From Diphasiastrum complanatum (taxonomy: Eukaryota; Streptophyta; Lycopodiopsida; Lycopodiales; Lycopodiaceae): a DNA stretch of 64,000 bases. Each line of letters begins with the position of its first letter. The stretch's first letter is position 1. Location: assembly GCA_029204225.1 (NCBI GenBank), contig MU831948.1:1-64000 (forward strand). Direction: 5' to 3'. Made by a program: the position numbers and the translations under genes. Positions 1 through 11,508 of the stretch are shown here, piece by piece. The notes under the pieces are model-generated. The model was not told the DNA's origin. It was given only the letters and a program-made list of their open reading frames with translations, and ran no database searches.

Positions 1-622
1 ACAAACTACTACTTTCACAAAGGTACATGGGTGTTACAAATACCTTTCGCAAAACATATGCATCCTCTAGATTCTAGGAAATGCATATTTGATCTAATTA
101 GGGTCCCTACACAAGGAAGAACGGGCCACTGCCTTTTCAAATCCTGCAAATAGGCATCAAGTGACCCGTGCCTATCTACAAGATAGCAAAAACTAAGTTA
201 GTACTAGAAATTGTCCAAGGCTAGCAAAAAAAAAGGTTTTAAAAGCCTCTCCATTCCATGTGGTCGGTTGTGTTCAGCTTACCTCTAAGGTCCTGCAACC
301 ATGGATACACCTTCACATGTAAAACGTAATAATAATGGTAATCCAAGTATTTGCTCGGTAGAACCATACATGGAAAATAAGATTTGCAAGACTAGTGGAC
401 TAGAATGGACCAGATGTCTTAGAGACTTTCAAACTCTATTTTCTGAAAAAAATACTCCACTTAGATCAATGGTTAGGTGCACTTTTGGAGGGGTCTCTCA
501 TGGCATTTAGTTTCCAATAGAATGCAGTTGAAGGACATCTAAGCCTTTCTTTTACTGGGTGAGGCCCATGAGCTTGCCATTTTTAATGGCTTATCCTGCT
601 GGCCGAGATCTGGTGACTATAC
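1..622. other. No recognisable gene
   Basis: I see no coding region of a known family, LTR or clear repeat here. If the TAB2 gene continues to the left, this is part of its second intron. A 69-codon open frame at 301-510 has no recognisable motif and is probably chance. Confidence 0.5.
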
Positions 623-1165
623 TTGCCACCACCATGGTGGTGGGCACAGTGTTGTGGATTATTTCATGGGTCACCATCTCTTATGCCCTTTCTATCTAAC
701 TTTATTGTTTCTCCCAGTACATTATCTAACCATTCCTTTCTTTCCATTAATCTGGGCTCAATGTCTGATCTCTCCCCATCTAATCCCTCTCCTATGGAAC
801 GTGCCCCTAAGCACACATTTAATAATGCATACACACACCTTTACCAAGATGCTCTCTCCTTCCTACTCTGAAATTTTCCTTATGATAGTCCACTCCACTC
901 CCAAGCATCGTTCCTCACTACAGCTCTTCATATTGCTGCCTCTATGGCCTTCCCATCCAAACATCGTAAAAAATCCAAGTGCCTAAAGTCTCATCATCCT
1001 CATCAACCTTGGTATGATAATGTTTGCAAGCAACTCCACTCGCAAATTAACTCTCCGTTATCATCTCCCCATCTTTATCATCTCACACGCCTATATAGCT
1101 ATACTTGTCGCTATAAAAAACGTATATATGAAACTTTTGAAGGGAAATGCCTTGTAGATCTTCTC
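623..1165 (+). pseudogene. LINE ORF2 fragment (linker between endonuclease and RT)
   Basis: Three frames together resemble the stretch between the endonuclease and reverse transcriptase of the LINE at 19.3-20.9 kb. Both show an FPY...PL..QASFLT.ALH block, followed by a WYD..C motif (PWYDNVCKQL here, IWYDHDC there) and a basic segment. No catalytic motif is present, and frame changes plus stops make it non-functional. It is a truncated, old LINE copy; both of its ends are uncertain. Confidence 0.55.
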
Positions 1166-1403
1166 TATATTGTGTTCACCTGCACACACAAAGAAATCTG
1201 ACACTGGTCGATTCTCATCAGGTGCATTTTGAAATTTACATGGTTGGACTGGATATGCCACTTTACTCTATACCTTTCCCACTGACCCGATTGTCATATC
1301 TCGGGTTTGCATGCCCATTGCCACATGGTAGTAGGTACTCAATAACGTGTCAACAATCACACTTCTATTCCCGATGCCCATTGCCTAGCCTTATCTTATA
1401 AAC

Positions 1404-1763
1404 TATAGGAGATCTAAACACCACAGTAGGGCAAACACTAACTGATCCACCCAACCTTGGCTACTCCCTGATATGGAGCAAGCCCCTCCTAGCCCAGTGT
1501 GAGGCTGATAGCATGCATACTGCCAAGTGTCGGCCACATGGCACTGACGTGGCCGACTGCACGTCGGGACCCAACGTGGGGCCCTATCCTGCTGACAGAA
1601 TCCCTAGGCTGTGTTAGGTTCGCCATGGCTATGGAACGTGCCAAGGCACACTACTCACACTGTCTTGCCCTGTTGGTCGTGTACGCTCCTGGACACGACC
1701 CTGACTATGGTATCTGACCTCCTGTGTTCTCTAGGGTTCGACACTGGTTACGTGCTCGTAACA
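1404..1763 (-). repeat. 3' LTR of gypsy element
   Basis: This is a direct repeat of 2852-3208 at roughly 90% or more identity by eye. In element orientation it begins TGTTACGAG just after a polypurine tract. The other terminus reads TATAGGAGATC where the partner reads TGTAAGAGATC, so the terminal dinucleotide has mutated. Confidence 0.85.
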
Positions 1764-1779
1764 CTCCCTCCCCCTTAAG
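1764..1779 (-). other. Polypurine tract of gypsy element
   Basis: The minus strand reads CTTAAGGGGGAGGGAG directly before the 3' LTR, where the plus-strand primer of reverse transcription is expected. Confidence 0.8.
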
Positions 1780-2490
1780 AACCGTCTTGGTCCTCTAAGA
1801 CAAAGTCTAGAAAAATCTTGCGAAGGACGCTGCCCTTTTCCCAAGTGGCATTCTCAACATGCTGATCATTCCACTTGACTAGATATTCTCGATATAGAGT
1901 ATGACGAGTCTGTGTCTCTCTACTATCAAGAATCTCTTCTGGTTTATGTGGAGGTTGCTGAGAATCCGATGGGAGAACTAGAACACTGTCCCCTACCATA
2001 TTTTTTGATCTGGCTAAGGCTTTTCGTAACTGACTTACATGAAAGACTGGAAAAACCTTACTGTTGTGTGGGAGTTCTAGTTCATAGGTGACCTCGCCTA
2101 GTCTCCTACTAATGGTAAAAGGACCACAATACCTAGGAGACAACTTAGCACACACTCCTGATTTGAGGGTTTTAGAGTCAACTGGGACTCTCAAGTAGAC
2201 TTTCTCACCAGCAGAGAACTGCACATCCCGTCTGTGTGGATCTGCATAATGCCTAGCTCGATCCTGGGACTGCCTAATGCTACGCTTAGCATGTTCTATC
2301 ATCTGGTTTAGATGTTCTAGAAAGTTTTTGGCTGCTTCAACTTTTTTCTTGTTTAAACCCTACAGCTGTGGGTGAGCATGGCTGGAAACCATACATCAGC
2401 ATAAATGGGCTGTATCTCGTAGCTGAATGTTTGGTACTATTATAAGCAAACTCTAATATCGAGAGATACTCCCAACCTCTTTGAAATAGA
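1775..2490 (-). pseudogene. Gypsy integrase C-terminus with chromodomain
   Basis: The open part (1775-2302, 175 aa) holds the integrase C-terminal SH3-like region (KLSPRYCGPFTI, VFHVSQLRK), then a chromodomain (PEEILDSRE, YLVKWNDQHVENATWE, near residues 120-170). A chromodomain of this kind directs chromovirus integration to heterochromatin. Upstream in another frame (about 2340-2490) is the end of the catalytic core, with LEFAYNSTKHSATRYSPF. A frameshift and a TAG stop near 2355 separate the two parts. Upstream of 2490 the sequence switches to non-pol DNA, which is the deletion point. Confidence 0.85.
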
Positions 2491-2838
2491 AGAGTGGGTT
2501 GTCACCGCACGTGGTTGAAATACACCACCTCGGTTAGGCGTCATCGTAGTCACCTCCATCGTTGGAACTGCCTAGCGAAATATCTAGGCCTGACGTTTGG
2601 CAAACTACCACCGCCTATCAAACAAAGCACTAAAGGTTGCTCAGGTAGCACTGGACCTGCACCTATAATCTGGTTCAAATCCCATGGAAAAAACAAATGT
2701 TCCCATCGAAATTTGCTTGTTATATAGCTGGTTCTCCAGCGCTAGCCCTGTTCTAACAATTTCTGAAAATTGAACAAGAGTCTGTACACTCTGATGCATT
2801 TCTCCACTGCTAGAAACTAACTCCCAAAGATGGAGATG

Positions 2839-2850
2839 GCTCTAATACCA
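2839..2850 (-). other. Primer-binding site (tRNA-Met type)
   Basis: The minus strand reads TGGTATTAGAGC one base inside the 5' LTR. This is close to the usual initiator-Met PBS (TGGTATCAGAGC). Confidence 0.8.
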
Positions 2851-2851
2851 G

Positions 2852-3208
2852 TGTAAGAGATCTAAACACCACAGTAGGGCAAACACTAACTGATCCACCC
2901 AACCTTGCCTACTCCCTGATATGGAGCAAGCCCCTCCTAGCCCAGTGTGAGGCCTGATAGCATGCATACTGCCAAGTGTCGGCCACATGGCACTGACGTG
3001 ACAGACTGCACGTCGGGACCCAACATGGGGCCCTATCCTGCTGACAAGGTCCCTAAGCTGTGTTAGGCCCGCCATGGCTATGGACCGTGCCAGGGCACAC
3101 TACTCACACTGTCTTGCCCTGTTGGTTGTGTATGCTGGACACGACCCTGACTGTGGTATCTGACCTCTTGTGTTCTCTAGGGTTCGGCACTATTACGTGC
3201 TCGTAACA
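2852..3208 (-). repeat. 5' LTR of gypsy element
   Basis: Pair of 1404-1763. It has intact TG...CA ends (TGTAAGAG ... GTAACA read on the plus strand) and lies next to the primer-binding site. Confidence 0.85.
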
Positions 3209-4065
3209 TAACCCTAGCCCTAATCTGGGCCCTATCATCTATGGGACCCCATAAATAGGTGATCATACTATATATACACTTGTAGAAACTGGATACTGCG
3301 AGCCTCATCATAGACAAGCTCGATTGATCCAACTACCACTTCTGTGAATTCAGGATGAAGACAGTGCTAATGGCTAAGCTTCTTGTTCTTCTTTTGAATC
3401 TATTTGTATAGGCTGATTACTTGAAGGAATCGAAATTGTATTAGCAAAAAAATTTGTTTCGAAATGGCCCGTTTCAAATAGGACGTTTCAAACGCGTTTT
3501 TTTGTTTGAAAATTGTTTTGAGGAAACATTTATAGCACTTATGATATGAGAGATACTTCTATTACGACGAGATCTCCTGCCTTCGCACCAAAGTACTGCA
3601 TATGTAAGGGAAAGCACCTCAAGATCCTGCTTACAAGACAAACACAAAGAAAACACGGTGGAGCCAAACCACCACATCCAATGAGAAGCCACCGATCAAT
3701 CTCTAGTAGCATCAACCCCAAGCCACGAGATAGGAAACTAGTAATGAAAACAAGCAAATGGAATGGTAGGAGGGTGAGTTCCTAATAGGATACATAGGCC
3801 CCAGCCTCCCCTATGCATGTGCCCATGCAAGCTAGGTAAATCCCCAAAAGCGCTTTTCATTACTATTGATACTCTACACATGCCTATAGCCGTCCTAACC
3901 CATGCACTAGCTCCACTAATGTGTCGAGGCCCTCACAAGGTTATTAATTACATTTTTGGCCTAGTTCTAATGAGGCATAACCAGTAATCTCGAGTACTGG
4001 AGTACCGTGTATCCAAGTCTAGGATTATCCCGAATCCTATATGCAAGACGCGGACATAACATTCT
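3209..4065. other. No recognisable gene
   Basis: I see no known coding region. The left edge may contain the 3' LTR of the gypsy remnant that follows, because that element's polypurine tract is at about 4066, but no second LTR copy was found to fix its limits. Confidence 0.4.
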
Positions 4066-5071
4066 TCCCCCCCTTGAATTGCTTCTATCCTCAGAAGTGG
4101 AAATTAGGGAAGTTCTTTATGCTTTCAACTCTCTCCCACAAATCATCATCCTTAGTCCAACCCTTCCACCTAATCAAGCACTCAAAGATAGAATGATTTC
4201 TCACTTTCTCAGGTTTCAAAGGTACATTAAGCGACAAACTTCTAAATGGGATAAATCCTCATTAGATCCAACTGTATCACCTTCATGTAAACTTAATTTT
4301 AACCAACTTACATGAAGCATTGGGTGTGCAGTAGATTTTCCTTGAAGATCTAGTTCATAAGCTAAAGAACCAATTTTCCATACAATCCTGAACAGTTCAC
4401 AAAATCGAGTAGACAGTCTCTATCACTAACAATGTCACTTGGTAGTCCATACAATTGAAATAATCTTTCAACAAAGATCTTGGCTAATTCAGAAGCCTTA
4501 ATAGTTGACTTGACTGGTATGAATGCAACTAACTTAGTTAACATGTCCACTACAACCCAAATGGAATCATTTTGTCGTTGGGTCTTTGGAAGTCCAACTA
4601 CAAAGTCCATTGATATACTCTCTCATCTCTTATCAGGGATATCGAATGGATGCAACAAACCACCAACCTTAAGGTGTGCAGCCGTAGGTAGTTCACACGG
4701 CTTGCATTTTACCACATATGACTCTACATATGGCTTGAGTTTTGGCCAATAAAACTCTCTTTTGCTAGAGCATTTGATAACTCAAAAGGCAACACTAACA
4801 CCCCATGGTGACTTACTCGTCCCATCCTCAGATAATTTTCTGTTTGACTCGAAATCCTTATCTCCTCTTTCCAAGAGACCTTATAAGGCTGTCTAGAGAT
4901 AGGTTGACTTCTTGGAATTAACTCTATCTTGTGGTCTACTGACCTAGACGGGGGTAAACCATGAGGTAATTTTGATGGAAATAAATCTTTAAATTCACTT
5001 ATGATTTTTTTTTCATTGCTTGCGGTCCACATTTGAATGACAGTTCTAATTTGTACCAATGATCTGGACAT
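4066..5071 (-). pseudogene. Ty3/gypsy pol remnant (RT start, integrase, chromodomain)
   Basis: Read on the minus strand, 5071-4724 holds the N-terminal part of gypsy RT (EFKDLFPSKLPHGLPPSRSV, DHKIELIP). It then jumps, without the RT palm or RNase H, to the integrase zinc-finger end (C..C near 4700) and the catalytic core (MDFVVGLPKTQ, IWVVVDMLTK, PSDIVSDRD at 4362-4610). In shifted frames follow YELDLQGKS and LHVSWLKLSLHEGD, then a chromodomain-like segment (FECLIRWKGWTKDDDLWE, about 4110-4190). A G-rich polypurine tract lies at about 4066-4073. At least two frameshifts, an in-frame stop and the RT deletion make it inactive. It lies in intron 2 of TAB2 if that gene continues left. Confidence 0.8.
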
Positions 5072-5560
5072 TTTCCATGAGCATGGGAAAGAGCATCAGC
5101 TAAAATCTTGCTCAAAGTAGGAGCTTTGTATAACCACATCCGAACATCGTACCATCCGCAGAATACCATCCCCTCGGAGGTGATAAGCAAACACAGATAA
5201 CAAATGTCTCTTCTCACTCTCCACATGTAGAGTGGTAAGCTATCTTTAATTGAACTTAGGGACATGCCTGCCGATATTACCAAGACTTCCACTCCACCTT
5301 TTTCAGTAGAGGACTATCCTGAGGTGCTTGGGACAAAACTTCTGACATTTGTTGAATGAGACTCTTGTTGGCTCGTCATTAAGTTTGACCTTTCTTGATT
5401 CTGACCTCCAACCTTATGGTCTACATTATGCCCTTGATTTTTCAACCGAGGGTTTTGTACTGGACCTTCAGTGCGTACATGATCTCCAAAACAATATCCA
5501 CACTGGTCCGATTGAAGAATTTTCATTCTGCAAGCCTTAGGCTAATGTTGACCTAGGAAT
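5072..5560 (-). pseudogene. Possible gag remnant of the same gypsy element
   Basis: It lies just upstream (minus strand) of the RT fragment. A minus-strand frame at 5314-5526 has a degenerate zinc-knuckle-like stretch (CGYCFGDHVRTEG; C-C-H kept, last Cys missing) and a polar Q/N-rich tail. The position suits gag, but the similarity is weak and there is no confirming second motif. Confidence 0.3.
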
Positions 5561-6023
5561 TCTTATTAGCAAGAAATTGTATGTTGCCCGTTTGTCTCTA
5601 TTATCAGACCTGGATATCTTGCTGGAATAAATTGTTTGTTGTTGAAATATTGGACAAACTGTAAGGCTGTACTGGTGGATATGAATGCACAAAGTAAGTG
5701 AAGAAAAAAATCAAACATGCACTTCCTGAATCTTACGCGTACCCTAAGAAGTTAACATTGAAAGTACGATATTGCTTGGTCACAAACTATGTACATCTGA
5801 AGATTCATGCGTCTCAAAGTTTGACTTATCTCAAAAAGTGCTGTATAAAGAGCTTGTGTAGCTAAACTGGCCATAACCAAGATAATAAGCCAGGTGAAAA
5901 TGCAAGAGAGTTTAAAGAAGTCAATTTGCTTTGAATTGACTAACTCATTCATGTGAAGGACCTAGGCATACAAAATCAATCAATCCTGTTCTCAACACTG
6001 TCATAAGGTCAAACATAACTTAC
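5561..6023 (-). other. Start of TAB2 intron 2
   Basis: This sequence follows exon 2 on the minus strand, beginning with the donor GTAAGT at 6023-6018. I looked for the next conserved TAB2 block and did not find it here or further left. Confidence 0.5.
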
Positions 6024-6093
6024 TCTTTGGCTTGGGACAGCCTGGATGTCAAGATCAGCGCAAGCCTTCGATATGATAGTTTGCATTTGAGAC
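6024..6093 (-). CDS. TAB2: TAB2-like protein, exon 2 (70 bp)
   Basis: On the minus strand this exon reads (R)SQMQTIISKACADLDIQAVPSQR in two continuous parts: SQMQTIISKAC and ADLDIQAVPSQR. It is the block that directly follows the FFR end of exon 1 in TAB2/ATAB2 proteins. The acceptor is TTGTGCAG|G (6094 side) and the donor is AGA|GTAAGT (6023 side). Exon 1 ends with two bases of an Arg codon (CG); the first base here (G) completes it, and the exon then runs 23 whole codons. No stop or frameshift is seen. It is too short to show up as a long open frame. Later exons should lie at lower coordinates, beyond the window. Confidence 0.88.
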
Positions 6094-7001
6094 CTGCACA
6101 ATTTTCAGAGGAATATGATTTTATGCTTTCAAAACTGAAAACTATGTCTGCAAAGAATATCAACCTATCCATGAAACAGAGGCACAGTTAAGGCCCAGAC
6201 TCCAGTAGCACCTAAGGATTTTTCCTCTGAACACTAATATCAGCCAACCTACAAGGAATCGAGTTTTCTTACTCACAAATTGAAGGTATAATATCTGTAG
6301 AATCAAGCAGCAAAATGTTGCATGCTTATGAACCATAAGGCCCGCATATTGATTACTAATCAATCGTGAGGCTTGCATGACTACACACTGGTTAAGAAAG
6401 TAAGTCAACCTATGACCATAGAATTAGGTGAAAGTAGCTAACAAATTTAGAAACTTAAAAAACAAATCCACGATAATACCACAAAGAATGACCAGTATGG
6501 AAGTCACCTATATGGAAAGAGGCATTTGAATTTCACTCCTTTGATTATGTCTACTGCCGCTAATGGCTCCGGCATGTCCTTGGAAAGACCAACCACAATA
6601 GGGTCACCTAATGAATGGTCAAGAAATGTCAATGAACTAGGAGACTCTGGCATGGCCAATGACGACGAGGACACTTAAGGGACCAAAAGCGAGCCAAGAC
6701 GCTACTAGCATGACCCAAAATGTCACTACAAAGATCATGTTTTTGCAGCTGAGAACAAGCTACTTAGTGTGGAATCATTTTTCGGGCCAGACTCCCCACC
6801 AAGCATGACCATGTCGATGTTGCTTTCATACTTCCACAACTTTAAGGCTTAAACATTGTTTGTAGTCTAAGATAAATGCAGTCCCCACTTCTCCAAGCTT
6901 CTTTATATGGGATTTGAAATAAGTGGACTAACAAGAAATTTGATTTTCTTATAAAAAACCAAAACACCGCTCAAAAACTCACTTGTGACATTCAAGTCTA
7001 C

Positions 7002-7028
7002 CACACACACACACATATATATATATAA
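7002..7028. repeat. (CA)n(TA)n microsatellite
   Basis: CA units run into TA units, ending ATATATAA directly against the proposed left end of the hAT-like element. Confidence 0.95.
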
Positions 7029-7036
7029 CATAGAAC

Positions 7037-7056
7037 CCACGGTTCATGAACCGTGG
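7037..7056. repeat. Perfect 20-bp palindrome at hAT left end
   Basis: CCACGGTTCA is followed directly by its reverse complement TGAACCGTGG, eight bases inside the proposed terminus. Subterminal palindromes are typical transposase-binding regions in hAT elements. Confidence 0.9.
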
Positions 7057-7163
7057 TACGGTTCCTCTAATTGATTAATTAATTTCCATTTTTCCCCCAA
7101 AACCCCTCCCAAGGCATTTTTGGTCCTCATTTCACAGATTTCACAAATGTTCTTTCTACAGAG

Positions 7164-10100
7164 ATGGTGCATTCCAACCTTGCCGATCTGTGGGACGAGG
7201 TGAACATTGTCAGGCGGGTTCCCGACAAGTCTAACAAGTCCGGTGCAAGGATAGTGCGATGTCGATATTGCCTGACCGAGTTCGTTGCCACCCTCACTCG
7301 CCTTAAAGGTCACCTACTCGGTGCACGCGCGAGAGATGGTGGCACACTGAATGCTGCCCCCTGTGCCAGCATGTCCGTTCCCGTCAGGCAACGACTTTTG
7401 GATACCTACGGGCCACGTCTTGTGGCGGGGGAGAACACCATTTCGGAGGGTGTTCTTCGGTTTTGCACCGCTCCTTACGTGGTTGACCCCGAGTTGCTGC
7501 CTGCTTGGCTGGCACGCACGAGGAGAGGGAGTGCATCCTCGTCCAGTCCCTTTGCCCCTCGTCCCTCTCAGACAGTTCCGCCTCACGCACCCCCATCTGC
7601 ACCCATTCCGGTGGATCCTGTCCCACCGCGTCCGCCAGTTGCCACTATGGTTCCACCACCACCTACTGTTGCTCGCACTCCCCCAGTTTACGACTTTCTC
7701 ATGGACTCTCCGCCTTCCGAGCAGGAGCAAGCCCCGGATGCCAGTGACGAGGCCGTCCAGGATGTTGAGGAGATCCCTTCCTCCCTCCCTTCACATCCGG
7801 ATGACCTCCCTACCCAGCAGTTTTCGTATCCCATGCCAGATGTCCACCCTCCACCAGTGTACCCCACTTACGCTGCTGCACCCATCCCGGCCAGTGCATC
7901 CCACTCTCCCCATTCCACGTCTACAGCGGATGCATCCACTAGTGCCCAGCCTGTCGCGTCATCATCCATTCCCGTCACGTTTGGTGCACCGTGCTGGAGG
8001 TCCGCTACCCGTCTCCCAGCTGGGAGAGTTCTTAGGCAGCAGAGCATTCGCGGAGCGCATCAGCCGCACATGGATAGAGAGGCCACACAGGCCGTGGCCA
8101 GCCTGATTTATGAGCTGAACCTTCCATTTGCCATCACTGATTCCGAGCCCTTCAGAAGGGCCTTCCGCCTTGCACAGTCTGTCAGCCCTAGCTGGAGAGT
8201 CCCAAGTTCAGAGGTTGTCCGCACACACATGTTGAGGGATAGGGTCGAGTCACTGTCTAGAGAGATGGAGCCTCTACGTCGCCACTGGGCCACTTAAGGT
8301 TGCAGCATCATGTCCGATGGCTGGACTGATGTCAGGAGGAGGCCGATCCTCAACATACTGGTCTCCAGCTGCATGGGCACACAATTTTTGAGGGCAGTGG
8401 ATTGCAGCAGGGGGGGGAGAGTCATATCTGCAGAGTTCATGTTTGATGTCATCAGGTCTTCCATCCTGTCCATAGGCCCACAGCATGTCGTCATAGTGGT
8501 GACGGACAATGCCACGAACTGCATTCAGATGGGTGTACTGCTAGAGGCCGAGTTCCCTCACATTGTTCATACCCCCTGTGCCACGCACGGCATAGACCTT
8601 CTGATGGGGGACATAGGTGCACTTCCCTGGGTTAGAGCCATCGTCCGTGAGGCCCTCTTCGAGGCGTGTTCTTGCCATGTTCCGGGTGTTCAGCCATCTA
8701 GACCTCCGTAATCCAGCCCCCACACGCTTTGCATTCGACTTGGTGGTCATCGACCGTCTGATCAAGTGCAAGGCACAGCTTCTACAGATGGTTGCCAGTG
8801 ATCTTTGGTGTGCCAGTACATTTCCGCGCACTGAGGATGGGGAGCACTTTTCTTCCACGGTGAGGGGAGACCAGTTTTGGAGGGATGCACAGACATTGTC
8901 AGGACTGCTTCGACCACTTTACATTGTGCTTCGCATGGCTGACAGCGAGGGGTCGACACTTGGACTGGTATATGAGCTCATGGACCGGATTGGACAGTTC
9001 CTGCAGCTGCCCATCTTGCAGCCAGAGAGGTAAGCGGTATAGTAATGTAATTGGCCTTTATCTTTTTAGTAATTGCTAGTTTGTTTTTCTGTCAATGTTA
9101 AGTTTTTTCGTAATGCCCTACACCACATGCCTCTCACCTGCACGATGACAGAGCTGAAGTTCATCTGGGAGACGCGGTGGAACTACTTCCACAGGAGTAT
9201 CCACAGCGTTGCACACATGCTGCATCCCCTCTTCCTCTCTCCGACACAGATCGCAGACAGGGAGCTCGAGGCCGATTGGCTTCAGTACATTCACAGGGTG
9301 GGTCCACACATAGGTTTGGATCCTATCAGGCTCATGGAGGAGCTCGCTGCATTTCGTTTCGGCATGGGCACATTCGGCCACCCGGCTGCTCAGGATCCAG
9401 AGAGGAGGCAGCTACCCATTACCTGGTGGACCATGTTCGGTAGCACATACCCATCTATACAACGTCTTGCACTACGTGTCCTTTCTCAGGTATGCATCTC
9501 ATTTTATCCTCCATTGTTGTGTTTCGTTGAAGACAATGTGCTGAAGTATTTCAATGCACGTACCAGAGGACTGTGCTGCCTCCGTGTGTGAGCGTAATTG
9601 GAGCACATGGGCACTCATTCACATGAGGAGAAGAAACCGGTTGTCAGTGAGTCAATTGGAGCGGTTGGTGTTCTATAGCACCAACGCACGTCTCGTGAGG
9701 AGACTTCCGACCATTACGAGCGCATTGCAGGTGATAAGCTAACCTTTCATAGCATGTTGGTTGACTCCTGGTATGTTGGTTTCATTTCTTGATAGAGTTG
9801 TTTCCCTGACATGCCAATTTTAAACCTTGCAGACGAAGATATCTGATTTGGAGCGCCAGGTTGACTTGCCTACGGACAGCACCCATCCCATGCCTGCAGA
9901 TGACCTGGGCACACAGTTGATGGCAGAGAGAGAGAGAGAGCTTGCCGAGATGAGAGAGAGAGAGAGCTTGGGCTTGAGCACAGAGAGCCTCCATTGTACG
10001 AGGCAGATGATCCAGTGTCAGAGGATGATCAGGATGAGGATGAGCCCATTCGGATTGTGTTCGCCAGATCAGAGCGGGATGAGGCATATGATACAGGTGT

Positions 10101-11508
10101 TGGGCACACGCCTAGAGCAGGGGTCACAGGTGCATCACGTGGTAGAGGTGGGGCACATGCCACAAATTATACCGGGAGACGGGCAGGGCACACAGGGGGG
10201 GCCAGTGGCATACCTTCTTATGTTGATATGATGGAAGAGGCTCTTGATAGGGGGCAGAGTGATTTGGGTTTACCTTCCGCAGCAGCTTGGATGCGTGCAT
10301 CACAGAGCCATAGGCATTTCTATGACAGCACACCAGAGGAGTCACCAGATGACTTTGATTGTACCGATTGGGAGGCCATGCAGGGTCTGCATGGTGCATA
10401 GGATGAGGCACGGGATGTTCCAGAGGATGGTGCTCATGATGAGTCCCAGAGCCCAGAGCATTTGTATTCGGATGCCCAGCTGGACGACTTGATTGCAGAC
10501 TTGGATTCAGAGGCCCAGCAGATGCCGAGCGTCAGGGCACCCCCATCCTCTCTAGCCAGCATGCCCTACACAGAGTCTCAGCCAGAGCAGCTACACGAGG
10601 TGCCTGCAGTTCCTCCAGTTCCTCAGAGGGTGTATGTGCGCCGCACAGCACCTCCAGTGCCACCGATACCGTTGAGGCCTGCAGCCCCTTCATCGCCATC
10701 CACTTTTGCAGCAGCAGGTCTCCATGGCAGGCCACCATCTGTGCCCATATCTTCTCTTGCAGCACCCACATCTACAGACGCTCCTCCAGTGGCAGCACCC
10801 ATAGCACATCCTCCTCCATTGGCAGCACCCACGGCACCGGCTCCTCCTTTGGCAGCACCCACAGCACATCCTCCTCCTTTGGCAGCACCCACAGCACATC
10901 CTCCTCCTTTGGCAGCACCCAGGATGTACCAGTACAGTCCACCACAGCGCCCCTTTCAGTACTTATCGCCGCTGTACTTGCCTCCTACAGGGACGGCCCC
11001 TCCACATCTAGTTCCTCCACCAGCAGCAGGCCCACGGGCACACACTCCTCGGACCCATCCTCCACTATCAGCTGCACATGGACACCCATCTTTAGCTACT
11101 CTATCCCAGCCGGCCGCAGCTTGGGCCCAGCCTAGTCAACCAGGTGATCTGCATGGGGGTGATGAGGCATTGACGGCTCCCCTCGTCCGCAAGAGGCCAG
11201 GAAGGCCCAAGGGTGCACCGAACAAGAAAGGCAGGGCACAGAAACTGCCAGGGAAGAGAGGACGACCTTGCAAGGCTCCAGTTGCTGGTAGAGGTGCAGT
11301 ATTACAGCCAGCTGCAGTAGGTGTTGTTGGTTTAGCCTGCTTGGGGGCTGATGCGGAGGCAGATTGGGAGGATGAGGATGACGAGTCTTCCCCCTCGGAT
11401 ACACAGCCCATGCCAGTACCAGACAGACATAGATATCAGTTGCGAGAGTCAGCTCGGGGCCCTGAGTTGTCTCCGGAGCATTCATCTGAGTTTGAGGCAG
11501 AGCATTGA
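7164..11508 (+). pseudogene. hAT transposase with Pro-rich AT-hook C-terminal extension
   Basis: The coding order is as follows. A BED-type zinc finger (CRYC...LKGHL, about 7255-7345) is followed by a long Pro-rich linker. A DUF659 catalytic region comes next (SDGWTDVRRRP, VVTDNATNC, CATHGIDL, 8310-8620), then ELKFIWETRW...HFLHP-like sequence, and the hAT dimerisation domain (CERNWSTWALIHMRRRNRL, about 9585-9650). Probable introns are 9030-9102, 9490-9566/9568 and 9731-9832. After the dimerisation domain the frame runs on as an acidic, then Pro/Ala-rich tail with two AT-hook-like cores (PGRPKG, RGRPCK, 11190-11275). Breaks are a TAA at 8295-8297, a frameshift near 8670, a dinucleotide-repeat frameshift near 9960 and a TAG at 10399-10401. 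The start is the ATG just after a possible acceptor TTTCTACAG. Confidence 0.85.
10791..10940 (+). repeat. 30-bp coding repeat, five units
   Basis: The block GGCAGCACCC recurs at 10791, 10821, 10851, 10881 and 10911. Each 30-bp unit encodes a 10-residue LAAPTAHPPP-like repeat in the transposase tail. Confidence 0.9.

Larger units (their letters stand above)
1404..3208 (-). mobile_element. Ty3/gypsy (chromovirus) element, internally deleted
   Basis: Two direct repeats of about 360 bp flank only 1.1 kb of internal DNA. On the minus strand the order is 5' LTR, primer-binding site, a short leader, the end of integrase with a chromodomain, a polypurine tract and the 3' LTR. Gag, protease, RT and RNase H are missing, so the element is a deletion derivative. 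The flanks TAAAC (1399-1403) and TAACC (3209-3213) match at 4 of 5 bases and could be a decayed target duplication. Confidence 0.85.

Noticed and set aside
5080-5292. RNase H fragment suggested by an ADALSH motif upstream of gypsy RT
   Set aside because: The motif is short, the order relative to RT would be wrong, and no other RNase H motif is nearby.
1-6023. TAB2 exon 3 and beyond
   Set aside because: I looked for the next conserved block on the minus strand and found only gypsy and LINE remnants or unmatched DNA, so no exon is claimed.
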